From NCBI GenBank assembly GCA_030844895.1, contig CM061231.1:9323618-9387617 (forward strand): 64,000 bases of DNA, in the 5' to 3' direction. This DNA is from Ambrosia x helenae (taxonomy: Eukaryota > Streptophyta > Magnoliopsida > Asterales > Asteraceae). Shown here piece by piece: positions 23,453 to 35,301 of the stretch. The notes beneath the pieces are model-generated. The model ran no database searches. It saw nothing but the letters and a program-made list of their open reading frames with translations, and was not told the origin of the DNA. Both the position numbers and the translations under genes were made by a program. How positions within the stretch are numbered: position 1 is the stretch's first letter; every line of letters starts with the position of its first letter.

Positions 23453-24909
23453 GTGTAACGACTACCGTACTAGTTTAAATGTATCATTGACAACACACTA
23501 ACCATTCATTGTGTAATGGTGCTAGGTAAACAAGTGAAGGAAGTCCCAGAGCAAGGATCAAAGTCGCGATAAGAGCCGAACACACCTGATCACTCATCAA
23601 GCTTCTGCATTAGAATCTAAGGAACTCCCATTAAAACGCAACATCTTAGAGTTTGTTTTAACTATGAAAATGTAAAAATTTTTGTGAATCAAACATGTAT
23701 TTGATCTTAATAGGTGTTTTGCCTTGGTGTACACTCACATACCTTATGTTTTCAAGAAAACTCTTGTGTTAAGCTTGTTAACACATGTTTTTATAGTTTC
23801 TAACACATGTTCTTAAAATAAAGTTTAGCATATGTTACAAAACTAGCCAAAATTAAGGTGTTTTGGGCCGCCCTTTGCCCTATACACGCACGCATACATA
23901 CATCCGTATGTGTATGTGTACTTGTGTGTCCATGTACGGGTTTCTAAGTGTATCAATCGCATATATGTAAGTGTGTGGTCACATAAGCTAAACATTGGAC
24001 TTTTGCTATAATATTTAAGTGTTATAGTTAATAAAACTTTGGAAATTCATAGTTATAAAGTGTGTACAAGTGTGTGTCTCAGGTGAGCTTATTATGACCG
24101 TGCATTGTGTATAAACAAGAAGAAAAGGTTCGGTTGTTATACCTAGTGTGTTATAGCCGAGAATTATAAAGAAAATAAGCTATCTTCCTTCCAAGATGAC
24201 TACTAAAGGCTTGCTAGTGTCTTGGAACTCCTAAATGATGGTGATGATCGATCGACTAAGCCTTTGGGTGTTGCTTCCTCTTCGGCCGATTGATACAAGG
24301 AAGAAGTGGATGGTTTCAAGTGTTAGTGTATCATGTAGTGTGGTGGTGTGAATCAAATGGAGCTCTTGAACCTCCTTATATAGGCGAGTGGTGAGGGTGG
24401 TGTTCTCGTGTCATTGGCTCACAAATGTGGAAGGTCAAAGGTATGCTTTCATGGAGTGCTAAAGTGAGATGGATTGCTTGGGGTAAGGAGTTGACTTTGT
24501 GGTTTTGTTTGGTTATGTAGGGTGGGTCTTCGGCCGAGAATGGGCATGGGGAAGGGGCAAGTTATTTGTGGTAAGTTGGACAAGGTGATCATGCTCAAGT
24601 GTTTTATGTTGTACCCTCTTAGTGTAATAAGTTGACCTAGGAACAAGTGTGGTTGGCCTTGGGAATGAGCTAGCCGATTTCTTATATGTATTGGTGACAT
24701 TTTTGGATGGTCAAAGATCATGGGAAATGTAGATGTGAATGGTTCCTTCCATGTTAGTGCTAAGCATATGTGGAAGAGTTTACTAGATGGGTTTGGTGAC
24801 TAGGAAATGAGTATGCATGTATGTATGTGTATGTGTATGCGGTTGTATATGTGTGGGTGTATATAGTTTTTGTCACTTCTCCACTTTATGGTTGTGTGTG
24901 TATAGTGTC

Positions 24910-24945
<36 letters not shown>

Positions 24946-25595
24946 TTGTACATGTAGAGATGTGAGTGTGTCTTGTACAAGTTAGATAAGGTCCAAAACA
25001 ATGCACATCCTCTTGCCTAGGGAATGTGTGAGCCGCAAATAGTTCATAGGGAAAGAACAAGGTGTTTTAAGTAAGTCAACATGTGTAAGTCTTGTTAACT
25101 AAGGTGGACTAGATCCCTTTAAGGTAATGGTCTTGGATTTGATGAGATTGTGTTATGCATATGTGTATGTATGGCCGTAGGTATTCATGTATGTGTGTTA
25201 GTGTATTTGTTTGATCCACATGTTCATGTAAGTCTAGATGGATCAAGTTCAAGGTTACAAGTGGACGTTTTGTTTGTACATGTACTAGTTTACTAAAATA
25301 CATGTTATTAACCTCTTTTGTTTATGAACATTGTTTGATTTTGTCCTTGTCGGGTAACAAGATGGAATTCTTGTTCAATTGCATGGATTTCCTATAGTCT
25401 AGCAAGACATATATAACTAATTGAGGCCTTGTACTAACTAGCGTATCTGTGGTTAGACTGCATGCCTCGGGATTGTCTCGTTAAAACCCTGTATGATCCA
25501 ACTATGACATAATAGATGACATGGAATGCTATGCACAATGTATTTACGTGTAGTTAAATGTACGGACATGACCTGTGATTTCGACGGGTGCCACA
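23453..25595 (-). repeat. 3' LTR of a Gypsy element (lower boundary uncertain)
   Basis: On the minus strand a polypurine tract (CATGGGGAGAA) is followed at 25,595 by TGTGGCACCCG, a Gypsy LTR start. A TATA box on the same strand (CTATATAAGG, about 24,373-24,382) supports a promoter. The far end is not resolved; TGTAACGACTACCG at 23,453 is one candidate. Microsatellites (TG-rich, about 24,810-24,870; TA, about 24,914-24,941) lie inside. The stretch 22,350-23,452 contains no gene I can support. Confidence 0.45.
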
Positions 25596-26421
25596 TTCTC
25601 CCCATGTTAGAGGAATTTCGTCCGCGAAACTTTCGGTGTTGGTCATCTGAACTAGTGATCTCCTGGAAGAGATGTGGGTACTTGCGTTTCATCTGATCAT
25701 CACGCTCCCACGTGTATTTGGGTCCGCGTTTGGAATTCAAATGCACTTTGACCAACTTGACCTGACTGCGACGAAGTTTTTGAACCTTCCAATCGGTTAT
25801 CTCGAGTGGCTCCTCAATGAAATGAAGTTGTTTGTCGATGTGGATTTCCTCCGGAGGGATAACCAATGACTCATAAGCTAGGCACTTCTTGAGGTTCGAG
25901 ACATGAAACGTGTCGTGAACGCCACTGATTTCTTGTGGAAACTTGAGTTTGTATGCAACCGGTCCAGTTCGTGCAAGGATCTCAAATTGACCTATATATC
26001 TAGGATTGAGCTTCCCACATTTTCCGAACCTGGGAACCCCTTTCCATGGAGATACTTTGAGCAAAACTCTGTCGCCAACCTGAAACTCTAAGGGTTTACG
26101 CCTCTGATCCGCATAACTCTTCTGTCTGTCTCTGGCAGCTTTCAATCTGTCCCTGATGTGGAAGACCTTGTCCATAGTCTCCTGAATGAGTTCAGGACCT
26201 GTCAGGTGCTTGTCTCCTACTTCAGCCCAACACACGGGCGATCGGCACTTGTGTCCATACAACGCCTCGAAAGGAGCAGCTTTGATACTGGTATGATAAC
26301 TGTTATTGTAGGAAAATTCGATCAACGGTAGATGTGTATCCCAATTTTCCCCAAAATCAATTACACACGCTCTGAGCATGTCCTCTAGTGTCTGGATGGT
26401 CCTCTCGCTTTGCCCACATGT
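25596..26421 (-). pseudogene. Gypsy integrase C-terminus and chromodomain-like tail
   Basis: The minus-strand frame starts abruptly inside integrase ('GQSERTIQTLEDMLRACVID') and includes 'YNNSYHTSIKAAPFEALYG', the GPY/F-type region ('RVLLKVSPWKG', 'GPVAYKLKFP') and 'VHDTFHVSNLKKCL', ending in a chromodomain-like 'KYTWERDDQMKRKYPHLF'. This order is that of chromoviruses (Tekay/Del type). Gag, protease, RT, RNase H and the integrase core are missing. Upstream it joins an LTR fragment directly at 26,422, so most of the element was deleted. Confidence 0.75.
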
Positions 26422-26574
26422 TCATCTATGATTAGATTGTATGCCTCGGGATTGTCTCGTTGGAACCCTGTATAATCCAACTATTACATAATAGATGACA
26501 TGGAATGCTATGCACAATGTATTTACGTGTAGTTAAATATACGGACATGACTTGTGATTTCAACGGGTGTCACA
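26422..26574 (-). repeat. 5' LTR fragment of the deleted Gypsy element
   Basis: These 153 bp are a direct repeat of 25,443-25,595, with about a dozen substitutions. The outer boundary (minus strand TGTGACACCCG at 26,574) is the LTR start. Only the first 153 bp remain before the sequence switches to integrase coding DNA. Confidence 0.7.
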
Positions 26575-28108
26575 ATCCCCTACCTTATCAACCCTAGAAC
26601 CTGCCCCTATTTACATCCAAAATTAGGCAAATGGTTTGATTAATCAATGAATGAATGATTAAATAAACATGGTGTGATAATGGACGTCACCTTAATCTTA
26701 CAAATAGTCATATTCGCCTTTCCTTCCACCGGTTCTCCATATACCCGACCCAAACCATTTCATCATTATCTTATACTCTTATTTGTTTTCTTATCATCAC
26801 TCTAGATCCAACCGACCTCTGATCAACAATGGTCATTGCTGTTGAACAATCTTCGATCTGTTGTTTCCATCCTAACTCAGACCAGTTCAAATTTCAGAGT
26901 TTTCTCGTCATTGTATAATTTAATCCATTTCTTTTTCGTTTTATTGTATTGATGCGTGTTAATGCATTTGAATTTGTGGATCTTAGCTTGATTTTGTTAA
27001 TATTGAATTATAAAGATTCTAATAACTTCGATTTTGAAATTTCAATCGTTTTAGTAGTTTATTTTTGTATTAATGCATTCAAATTTGTGGATACGAACTT
27101 TAATTTCCTGTAATAACAAGAAATCGGGTGAAATTTGAAATGTTAACAGTGCGCAGGTTGTAGGGTTGATGACGTAGGGGATGAAGTTAACAGAATAAAT
27201 AGAAATTCTGATTTAACTTTATTTTTATATATTTTTTGTTAAAAGGGTATTTTTGTCAAATCACACGTAGTTAACAGAAAAAACAAACATAGTTAGCTAA
27301 TTTGATAAAAATGGCAACAAATGACAAACCTTAGGTGTCCAATTGTAAAGAAAAACTTTTTTGGATGTAACAAGCAAATGAGGTCAAACCTTAGGAACAA
27401 TTTTTGCTGTTTACTCTAATTTTTTAAACGGTAATATTACCGTTTGAATAAAAATTTTAAACGGTTAAAATTTTAACCGTTGCATTTAATATTCAACTTC
27501 ACGTGTGTCGCTTACTACCATGGAAATTTATAGTTGTAAAAAAAAATAAATACTAAATTTGAGGTTATAAGTTATATACTAAACTAGTCAAAGCCATTAA
27601 AGTTAATATGTTCTTTCCCTTATGTTTAGAGGTTCCAATCCAGTCAAAGGTGAATTTTGTGTAATTTAAGTGGTTAAAAAAAGTTATATACTGGATTATT
27701 CTTATATTCTATAAAGCTAATATCATAGCAGATTAATATCGTACATCTCAAAACTCTTACACTTTAACCGTCATTAAGAATTGTAGATATGGGTTTTTAG
27801 GCAGAGATGTATTTAATACAATTATATTATTATAAAAGTAAGCATTTCATATCTTATCTTGTACATATAATAATCGAGCTCACCACTGGCCATCGACTTG
27901 TTATCTTCAAAAAACGTGGCATGTTAAAAGTCATGACAATGAGCAATACAGAATCAAACATTTGTTGCCTACAGAGCCAGGCAAAACCTACTTTATCTTA
28001 TGTGATTTAGGTGAGTGTGTCGTGATGGCATACAATATTGCTCTTTCCAAAATGTGACCCTTTTTTCTTTTCTTTTCTTTTAAGGGATTGAAAGCAATTT
28101 ACGAGAGC
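26575..28108. other. AT-rich DNA without a recognised gene
   Basis: No frame or RNA gene that I can support. A perfect 20-bp palindrome lies at 27,426-27,445 and further 'aaacggtt' inverted repeats follow to about 27,482. These could be remains of a small inverted-repeat element, but boundaries are not visible. Confidence 0.35.
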
Positions 28109-28604
28109 CACTACAACAATCTAGAGCTTTAGGGGCGACGCCTGTCGCCCCTAATAATATGGCATTAAAGGCGACAAGGGCTTTAGGGGTGACAGGGCTA
28201 AAGATCCTGTCATATTTGTTTGTTCCCTAAAACCATTTGTTGCCTCTAAAGGTGTCGCCCCTAAAGCCCTTTTTCCACGTGACATTTCTTTTTCCGTTTA
28301 TTTTTTTTTGCCACGTGTCATGCTACGTGTCGTGCCACGTGGCAAAATTCTGTGCAATCTGGGGTAGGACCTTTAGGAGCGAGAAGTCGCCCCTAAAGGA
28401 TTTTTTTTTTGTTTTTTTGGTCCACACACGCACAATCAAAAGAAATAATAACAAACAAATTAACCAAACATACCAACATTACATATATATAAACATACCA
28501 ACATTCGTCTAAACATACCAACAACGCCTAAACGTCTTCGTCTAAACATACCAACAACATTCGTCAAGTATACCAACAAAACTAAATAAACATACCAAAA
28601 ACAC

Positions 28605-29544
28605 CTAAATGTCTTCGTCTTCGTCAGCGTGATCGCCACTATTGCCGCTTCCGCCTTGATTTCCAAAGTTTTGAGATTTGAAATGAGATTGGTAAAATTG
28701 ATTACAAAATTGGAGCATTTGTGCTTGGAATTCAAGAATCGTCATCATGGTATTAAGTTGCTCCTACAAATATATTTATACCAAATGAATCAACTATCAA
28801 CAAATAACTACAAATATATACCAAATGAGTCAAATATCCTATTTACTACACATGTTTATACCAAACGGGTCAAATATTAACATTTAGCAAACATACATAC
28901 ACCAAATGGGTCAAATGTCCTATTTACTAAACATATTTATATCAAATGGGTCAACTATCAACAAAAGAACTACAAATATATACAAAATGGGTCAACTATC
29001 AACAAATAACTACAAATATATTTCAAATGGGTCAAATATCTTATTTACTACACATATTTATACCAAACGGTTCAAATATTAACATTTAGCAAACATACAT
29101 ACACCAAATGGGTCAAATGTCCTATTTACTAAACATATTTATACCAAATGAGTCAACTATCAACAAATGAACTTCAAATATATACCAAATGAGTCAAATA
29201 TCCTATTTACTTAACATTTAAACTACAAAGACATACCCATGAAAATTGCGCTTGCGTTGGCGTAGGATGCGGAAGGCTTTCTCTCGGACAGGGCATAGTC
29301 CCAATCGCGCGAACATGTCCGCGGCGTTTGCCTAGAACTTCATCAAAAATACCAACCTTCAAACACCCCAAATAATATTAGTTTTAACCTACTTTAAACT
29401 CAACAAACAATAAAAAAAAACATGAAAACTAAACACGCACATACACAAATATATACCAACCTTATCCAACCGTTGGGAGTTGCTTCCTCCTCCTTCTCCT
29501 TCTTCTTCGGCGAGCCGTTGATGTTCAGACTCAAGGACCTTAAC
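28605..29544 (-). pseudogene. 3' exons of an En/Spm-type transposase gene
   Basis: Three minus-strand exons splice in phase with GT..AG junctions. Exon a (29,544-29,457) encodes 'ESEHQRLAEEE'. Exon b (29,331-29,237) encodes 'KRRGHVRAIGTMP'. Exon c (28,763-28,605) encodes 'EQLNTMMTILEFQAQM' and an acidic end 'HADEDEDI' before TAG. The short basic G-x-V-x-x-x-G motif followed by a coiled coil near the C-terminus is familiar from plant En/Spm-like transposases (Ptta/TNP-type). The catalytic part is not in the window. A roughly 450-bp tandem array fills the intron between exons b and c. Confidence 0.55.
28766..29215. repeat. Higher-order tandem array in the CACTA intron
   Basis: About 12 copies of a 36-46 bp unit ('accaaatgggtcaaatatcc', 'tatttactaaacatattta') are arranged in a larger period of about 210 bp. 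The blocks 'acatttagcaaacatacatac' at about 28,880 and 29,084 mark the long period. Confidence 0.8.
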
Positions 29545-29579
29545 CTATGCTGTATTTCACAAAAGTGATTTAATATAAT

Positions 29580-29610
<31 letters not shown>

Positions 29611-29613
29611 ATA

Positions 29614-30022
29614 GGGGAGGGTTATCTTGAGAACGCTAAATATCGTGAGAACCGTGAGAACAAGTAAAAAAATCAATCAAAATCAAAATTTTTTAATACA
29701 AGCCTCATTATAATCAAAATACAATATTAATAGATGAATTTTCTTTCCAAATAATTCATATTTTCTTGCAAAAAACACTTTCAAATTAACTTTTTACACA
29801 TGTGTAAATGAAGCAGTTTACACATGTATAAACAGTAAATTTACACATGTGTAAAAACAAATTATTTCCGTATACGTTTGAATTTTTACGCATAAATTGT
29901 GTTTTTGGGATTGTATTTTAGTAATAAAGACACGTGTAAAAAGAAATTTTGAATTTGAATGGTTTTAGATGCCGTTCTCACGGTTCGCACGAAATATAGG
30001 TGTTCTCAAATTAACTTTTCCC
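29614..30022. mobile_element. MITE with about 55-bp inverted ends, in a TA-rich target
   Basis: The left end GGGGAGGGTTATCTTGAGAAC continues to 'cgtgagaaccgtgagaac'. On the opposite strand the right end GGGAAAAGTTAATTTGAGAAC continues to 'cgtgcgaaccgtgagaac'. Both sides abut TATATATA, so the target duplication cannot be sized. Three 'ttacacatgtgtaaa'-like palindromes sit inside. No coding capacity. Superfamily not assigned. Confidence 0.65.
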
Positions 30023-30042
30023 TATATATATATATACACATA

Positions 30043-30075
30043 CTAGCAGGGTACCCGCGCGATGCGGCGGGCAAC
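30043..30075 (-). mobile_element. Helitron 3' terminus (minus strand)
   Basis: On the minus strand the hairpin CCCGCCGCATCGCGCGGG is followed by TACCCTG and CTAG before T (30,043-30,046). The same hairpin, in the opposite orientation, ends the Helitron at 48,343, so both belong to one family. The 5' end should lie to the right but was not found. Confidence 0.65.
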
Positions 30076-30109
30076 ACATACACTTCTAAGGGTGTGCATG
30101 GTACTGTTC

Positions 30110-31340
30110 GGTTCGGTTATTAGCCTCAACCAAAGTCATCAGTTAATTGATTCGATTTATTTGGTTAGATTGTCATTTTTTAGTTCAGTTCAGTTAATTT
30201 TAGTTAATAACCAAAAAAGTTATGATCATTTAAAAATCGCTGGGTAGTTATATTTTTATAATGGGATGTAACTATTAATTAATTATCCAGAATTTAGTTA
30301 GAGATGGGGGAATTAAAATGTAAATAAGATAGGGGAATAAATTCTAAAAGTGTTTGAAAGAATATGTTAGTGCTAATGGTACCCTTATTATATTTTACAT
30401 CAACTTCACCCTAGGTTTGAACCCCGGACCTCCCCTCTAAAAGGAATAAGGCTATTTTAAGTGGGCTATCCTCACATTTAATTGTAAAAATTTAATAGTA
30501 CATCTAACATTACGTTTTGATGCAACTTAGTGTTTGCAATCCATGGCATGCATATTTAAAGATGCATGCCTTGAGCAAAATAAAATGATAGCATATTGCA
30601 AATACTATAATTACCTTTGGAAGTCACTGTATAGTTGTTCATAAGTAAATACTGTTTATTGAAAAGAATTATTAGCAAAATTCTTGGCTGATCTCTTTAG
30701 ATCAATATGTAGTTGGCCAAACAAATATGGTTAGACTTCTTATGAAGTCTCATATTTGGTTTCAATAGCTTTGATATAAAACATAACAAAATGCAACCTA
30801 AACATCGTAAACAATAGCAAACGACTATATAAACCTGTAACACAGCTAGGGACACACACGTAGTGTATTTACAATATTAATACTAAAAGATAAATATGTC
30901 GTTACGTGTGAGGCATGTGGGAACACTTAGTTAGAAATAGACGCACTTCCAATGAAGTATAGTTATGGGTCTGTATCTCATAAATGTCATAAAGCAACTT
31001 ATTATATGCATTTGAAAAGTAAAATTAAAATATAATGCAGTATTTTAGATGATGGTACTATTTCAATGATTACTTTAAAAATAATGAATACTTATGGGGT
31101 TGTATCGTAGAAATGTCAAGCAGTTTAGTATAGGTGATACTTCCTAAATTTTTGAGGGTTTTGCTTCTATGATGGACATTGGTGTAAATTTTGAAGCTTG
31201 AAATCTATAGGTTGGAACTAAAAGTTGTTATAAAATAGACTAATTACGCATATAAGTGAATTGTTTTTCTGATGGATACGTATAAAGTCCTTAAAGGTTA
31301 GTAAATATATCTTTTAAGAGCAGAAATGAAACTTCAAAAT
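30110..31340. other. Probable Helitron body or intergenic DNA
   Basis: No supportable gene. A tRNA-like B-box sequence (GGTTTGAACCCCGGACC, about 30,414-30,430) may be a SINE remnant, but no A box or polyA tail is visible. Confidence 0.3.
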
Positions 31341-31412
31341 AATTATTTTTGAAAGGTGAACTTCATTAAAAAACGCTACCGGTCCTCAAAATAAGGACCG
31401 AAGCAACGGGAA

Positions 31413-34400
31413 CTACAACATATACAACGGACTTGACGCCCAATATTTCCAAACCAAATTCTTAAACCTGGATCTAGCCTTTAACCAAACAAAAGAAAAA
31501 GATTTAACTTTAGCAACAACTTCGACGACTGAGGCTTCTTTGTCTTTAAAAATCTTTTCATTCCGCGCATTCCGCATAACCCACATAGAAACCATAACAA
31601 CCCCTTTGATGATCTTTCCGCATCCTTGATAAAACTCCCATTCCCAATTTGCAACAAGTCTTTAATATCAAAAGAAAAAATAGTGCCTATTCTGCATCAA
31701 GACCCTATCACCGAACAAACACCGAACGTCCACCCACACCCGGTAAACACATGCAAGGAAGTCTCCTCCTCTAAATCACAAAGAACACATATAGTATTCG
31801 GAATATCTACTTGACGCCTTCGAAGAGCAACCTGTGTAGGAATGCGATCCATTTCAAGACGCCAAATTTTTTTTTTATCTTTAAAGGAACCCAAGCTATA
31901 TCCATTTCATATAAGACGATCTGGGCTGAATACTATCTAAAACCAACAATTTCTTAAAATCTGCAACTTTGTAGAAACCTTCGGCATTCGGTTCCCATAT
32001 CTACTGGTCATTTTCTTCATTAAAAAACAAAACCTGCAGCCTTGTGTTAAGATGCGATAACTCTACAACTTCATCAGGTAAATTCGGCTGCCTTCTCCAC
32101 CTGAATAATAGTTCCGAATCCGTATCATCCCGGAGGATTGGACTGTGGCCTTTTTATCAATAGCTAAACGAAACAAATTAGGAAACGCCTCTTTAAAAGG
32201 AAGATCTCCGTTCCATTTATCAGCCCAGAAACGAATTTGTTTCCCATTCCTAACAACGCCTTTGACCTGAGAGTTAATCTTTTTGGATTGAATATGCAAT
32301 TTGTTAATACTCGACACCAATGCTTTCCATCCTCCAGACAAAGAGTTGTTACAAGGGAGGATTTCCTTAGTTTTATTATGCCCATGACAAAACTCAATAA
32401 TTCTCCTCCATAAACATAGCGGTTCCGCCATATATCTCCACACCCATTTAACCAACATAGCCATATTAACATCGGCTAATTTGGAAACTCCCAAACCTCC
32501 ATCTTTTTTAGGAGTTGTAATCACATCCCAAGCTACCCAATGGATCTTTCTAACATTCTCATCACCCGCCCACAAAAAACGCTTCATTATAATTTCCAAA
32601 TCTTCAATGACTTTAGCCGGCGCTTTATAAAGCGAGAAATAATAAATAGGCATACTAGATAATACCGATTTAAAAAGAATGAGCCGACCCAAAATCGAAA
32701 GACATTTAGCTTTCCACAACTTTAGCCAAGACTTGCACTTGTTGACAATTGAATCCCAATTTCGAATCCTGTTCATATTGGCGCCCACTTTTATTCCAAG
32801 ATAATCAAAGGGGAGAGAGCAATACTTGCACCCACAAATATCAGCCAGCACCTTGACCTCGTCTTCTGAACTATTAATCCCGAAAATGTTTGATTTTTTC
32901 AAATTAATTTTTAAACCGGAACAAAGATGAAAAATACGAAGAAGACAAAGCATGCTTCTGAAATTATCTACGGACCATTTGCCAATGATAAGAGCATCAT
33001 CCGCGTAAAGCAAATGAGATAGTATCGGGCCATTATTACCAAGTTTTAAAAATTCAAAGCAACCAGCAACCAAGGCTTTGTTAATTAAGCAAGTGAAGGC
33101 TTACATGACGATTGTCATGAGAAAAAGAAAAGGGGAAAGAGGATCCCCTTTCCTCAAACCTTTCTCACATTTAAACATAAAAGTAGGCGAGCCATTCACT
33201 AGAACCGAAGAACAAGCCGACTTCAAAACCCCTTCAATCCACAAACAACAAAGATCCGGAAAACCTATTTGCTTCATGATGGATATCAAGAAGCACCAAT
33301 CAACATTATCATAGGTCTTCTGAAAATCAATCTTAAACATCAACGCCTTCTCGCCTTTTTTCTTTAACCAAGATAAAACCTCATTTATAATAAGAGGGCC
33401 ATCTAAAATAAAACACTCCGCCAAGAATCCACTTTGCGAATCCGAAATAATAAAATTCATCACCTTCTTAATTTGATTCGCTAAAACTTTGGAAATAACT
33501 TTAGACATAATCCCAATCAAAGCAATAGGCCTATAGTCCGATAGGCCAGTTGGGTTTTTAATCTTTGGGATAAGTGTGATAAAAGCCGCACTATATCCAT
33601 GATTAATCGACCCCGGTCTATAAAATTCAGCAAATAAATTGAGGAAATCATCCTCAAAAAGGCCCAAAAATGCTTCAAAAAGGAGAAATTAAAACCGTCA
33701 GGTCCCGGTGCACGATCTCCCCCACAATCAAAAGCCGCTCTTTTAATCTCTTCTCTAGTAAAAAACCCCCCACAAGATCTTCTTTCAACTCGCTAGGCAC
33801 CACCTTTATGTTTTCACACTCCAAATAAGGTCTACCTGCACAATTAGAAGAGAACACAGACCGAAAAAATTGATAAATATGTTGTTTAACCAAACTCGGC
33901 TTCGATATCCATTCTCCTCTAACCATTAATCCGGGAATATTATTTTTAGCTTTTCGCCCATTAACCACATCATGAAAAAAGGCTGAATTCTCATCCCCAC
34001 TTGTTGCCCATCTTATACGCGATTTTTGTTTAACATCAAGAGACCGATAATGTTCAATCAAGGCCACCCCTTTTTTACATTCTTCATATATCCATAGCTC
34101 ATCTTCTTGCACTTCAACTTCTTCCATTTTTTGTTCCAAAGAAACTATCTCGGATCTCATATCAACCAAATCGGCCCCCTCTTTATTATGCACCTCAACC
34201 CACCAATCTTTTAAAGCTTCTCTAACTTTTTTAAATTTGTTGGCAATAACCACATCAGGAGTACCAATAAACTGATTATCTTCTAAAGTGTCAATAATCA
34301 GTTTTTCGCACCCATCCCTTTCCAAACACGAATTATACCACCGAAAAAGCTTGGACCCAAAATTGGAGTCCACCAACGACAGTAATAAAGGGCAATGATC

Positions 34401-35069
34401 GGATCTTTCTCTAGGCAAGGCTCTAAAGACGGCTTGAGGCCATTTGTTCAAAAAAATTTGACAAACTAAAACCTGATCAATCTTGCTAAATTTAAAACCT
34501 TTATCATTAGCCACCATGAAAGTAAACTTATTACCTTGCATTTTATACTCTTTAATCCCCATAGTATTAATAAAAAAATTGAAGTCCCCTGCACTAATGG
34601 AATTGAAGCCATAATTTTTACGCTCTTCTAGGAATCTCACGACAATAAAATCTCCTAGAAAAATCCACATACCCAAAAACTCCTGCATAATCCCCATCAA
34701 ATGTTCCCAAAGCCTCCTCTTTTGAACAACATTTTGAGGCCCATACACATTTACAATATTAATAGGAGAGTTATCCGAAACAAGAGTACCACTTAATAAT
34801 AGAAAATTCTGATTAGACACCGTAATTTTTTTATTAAAAACTTTCTCATCCCACACATTAATTAATCCACCCGACCTCCCATCGGCATCCACTTTATCAC
34901 AATTATAACATTTACAACCCCATAATCGGTCAATATTAATCGAAATAGCCTTTACCATCTGAGTTTCTTGTATAGCTATAAACGAAACATCATTCTTGAC
35001 CTTAATCCTTTAACCCAGTCATGTTTCCCATCCACCCCAAGCCCTTTCACATTAATCGATAAGAAGTTC
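31413..35069 (-). pseudogene. LINE ORF2: endonuclease, reverse transcriptase, zinc-binding end
   Basis: Starts at ATG 35,069 ('MNFLSINVKGLG'). A frame change near 35,005 leads to 'IQETQM' and a 427-codon frame (34,958-33,675) with the endonuclease ('LGDFIVVRF', 'RERSDHCPLL'). RT follows at 33,667-33,101 ('YRPIALIGIMSKVISKVLAN', 'FKIDFQKTYDNVDW', 'LRKGDPLSPFLF') and 33,073-32,063 with the intact catalytic 'YADDALIIG'. The zinc-binding part is at 31,894-31,697 ('CVLCDLEEETSLHVFTGC') and the last piece is at 31,595-31,413. In the endonuclease the usual GDFN is GDFI, a change in the active-site region. At least four breaks make it non-functional. Confidence 0.8.
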
Positions 35070-35301
35070 ATGAGTTACCTTTTTGTAAACCTTCATCCTC
35101 AACCGTTTTACGCACCAATTCTTCGAAATTAACTAGCTTTGTTCCCATATTTTCGCCCATTAAAACTGTCGCTTGCACCTCTGATTGAATTTCTTCATCA
35201 GGAACGTTGATCGGTTTCCCATAGAACTTATTTGTCTTTGATTCAGCACTTTTCTCAGGTTAGGAGTTTAAGTCAAACCTTTAATCACCCTCCTCTCCAA
35301 T

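Larger units (their letters stand above)
28109..29560 (-). mobile_element. CACTA (En/Spm) element end with transposase exons
   Basis: The terminus CACTACAACAATCTAGAG at 28,109 is followed by repeated 'TTTAGGGGCGAC' and 'GTCGCCCCTAAAG' motifs in both orientations up to about 28,400, which are CACTA subterminal repeats. Minus-strand coding exons follow. The 5' part of the gene and the other terminus are missing; a MITE (29,614) and a Helitron end (30,043) now occupy that side. Confidence 0.65.

Noticed and set aside
27426..27445. A 20-bp palindrome containing TAATATTAC, the nonanucleotide of the geminivirus replication origin.
   Set aside because: In geminiviruses the nonamer is the loop of a GC-rich stem, next to Rep-binding repeats and a rep gene. 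Here it is simply the centre of an AT-rich palindrome with no such genes, so it is most likely chance.
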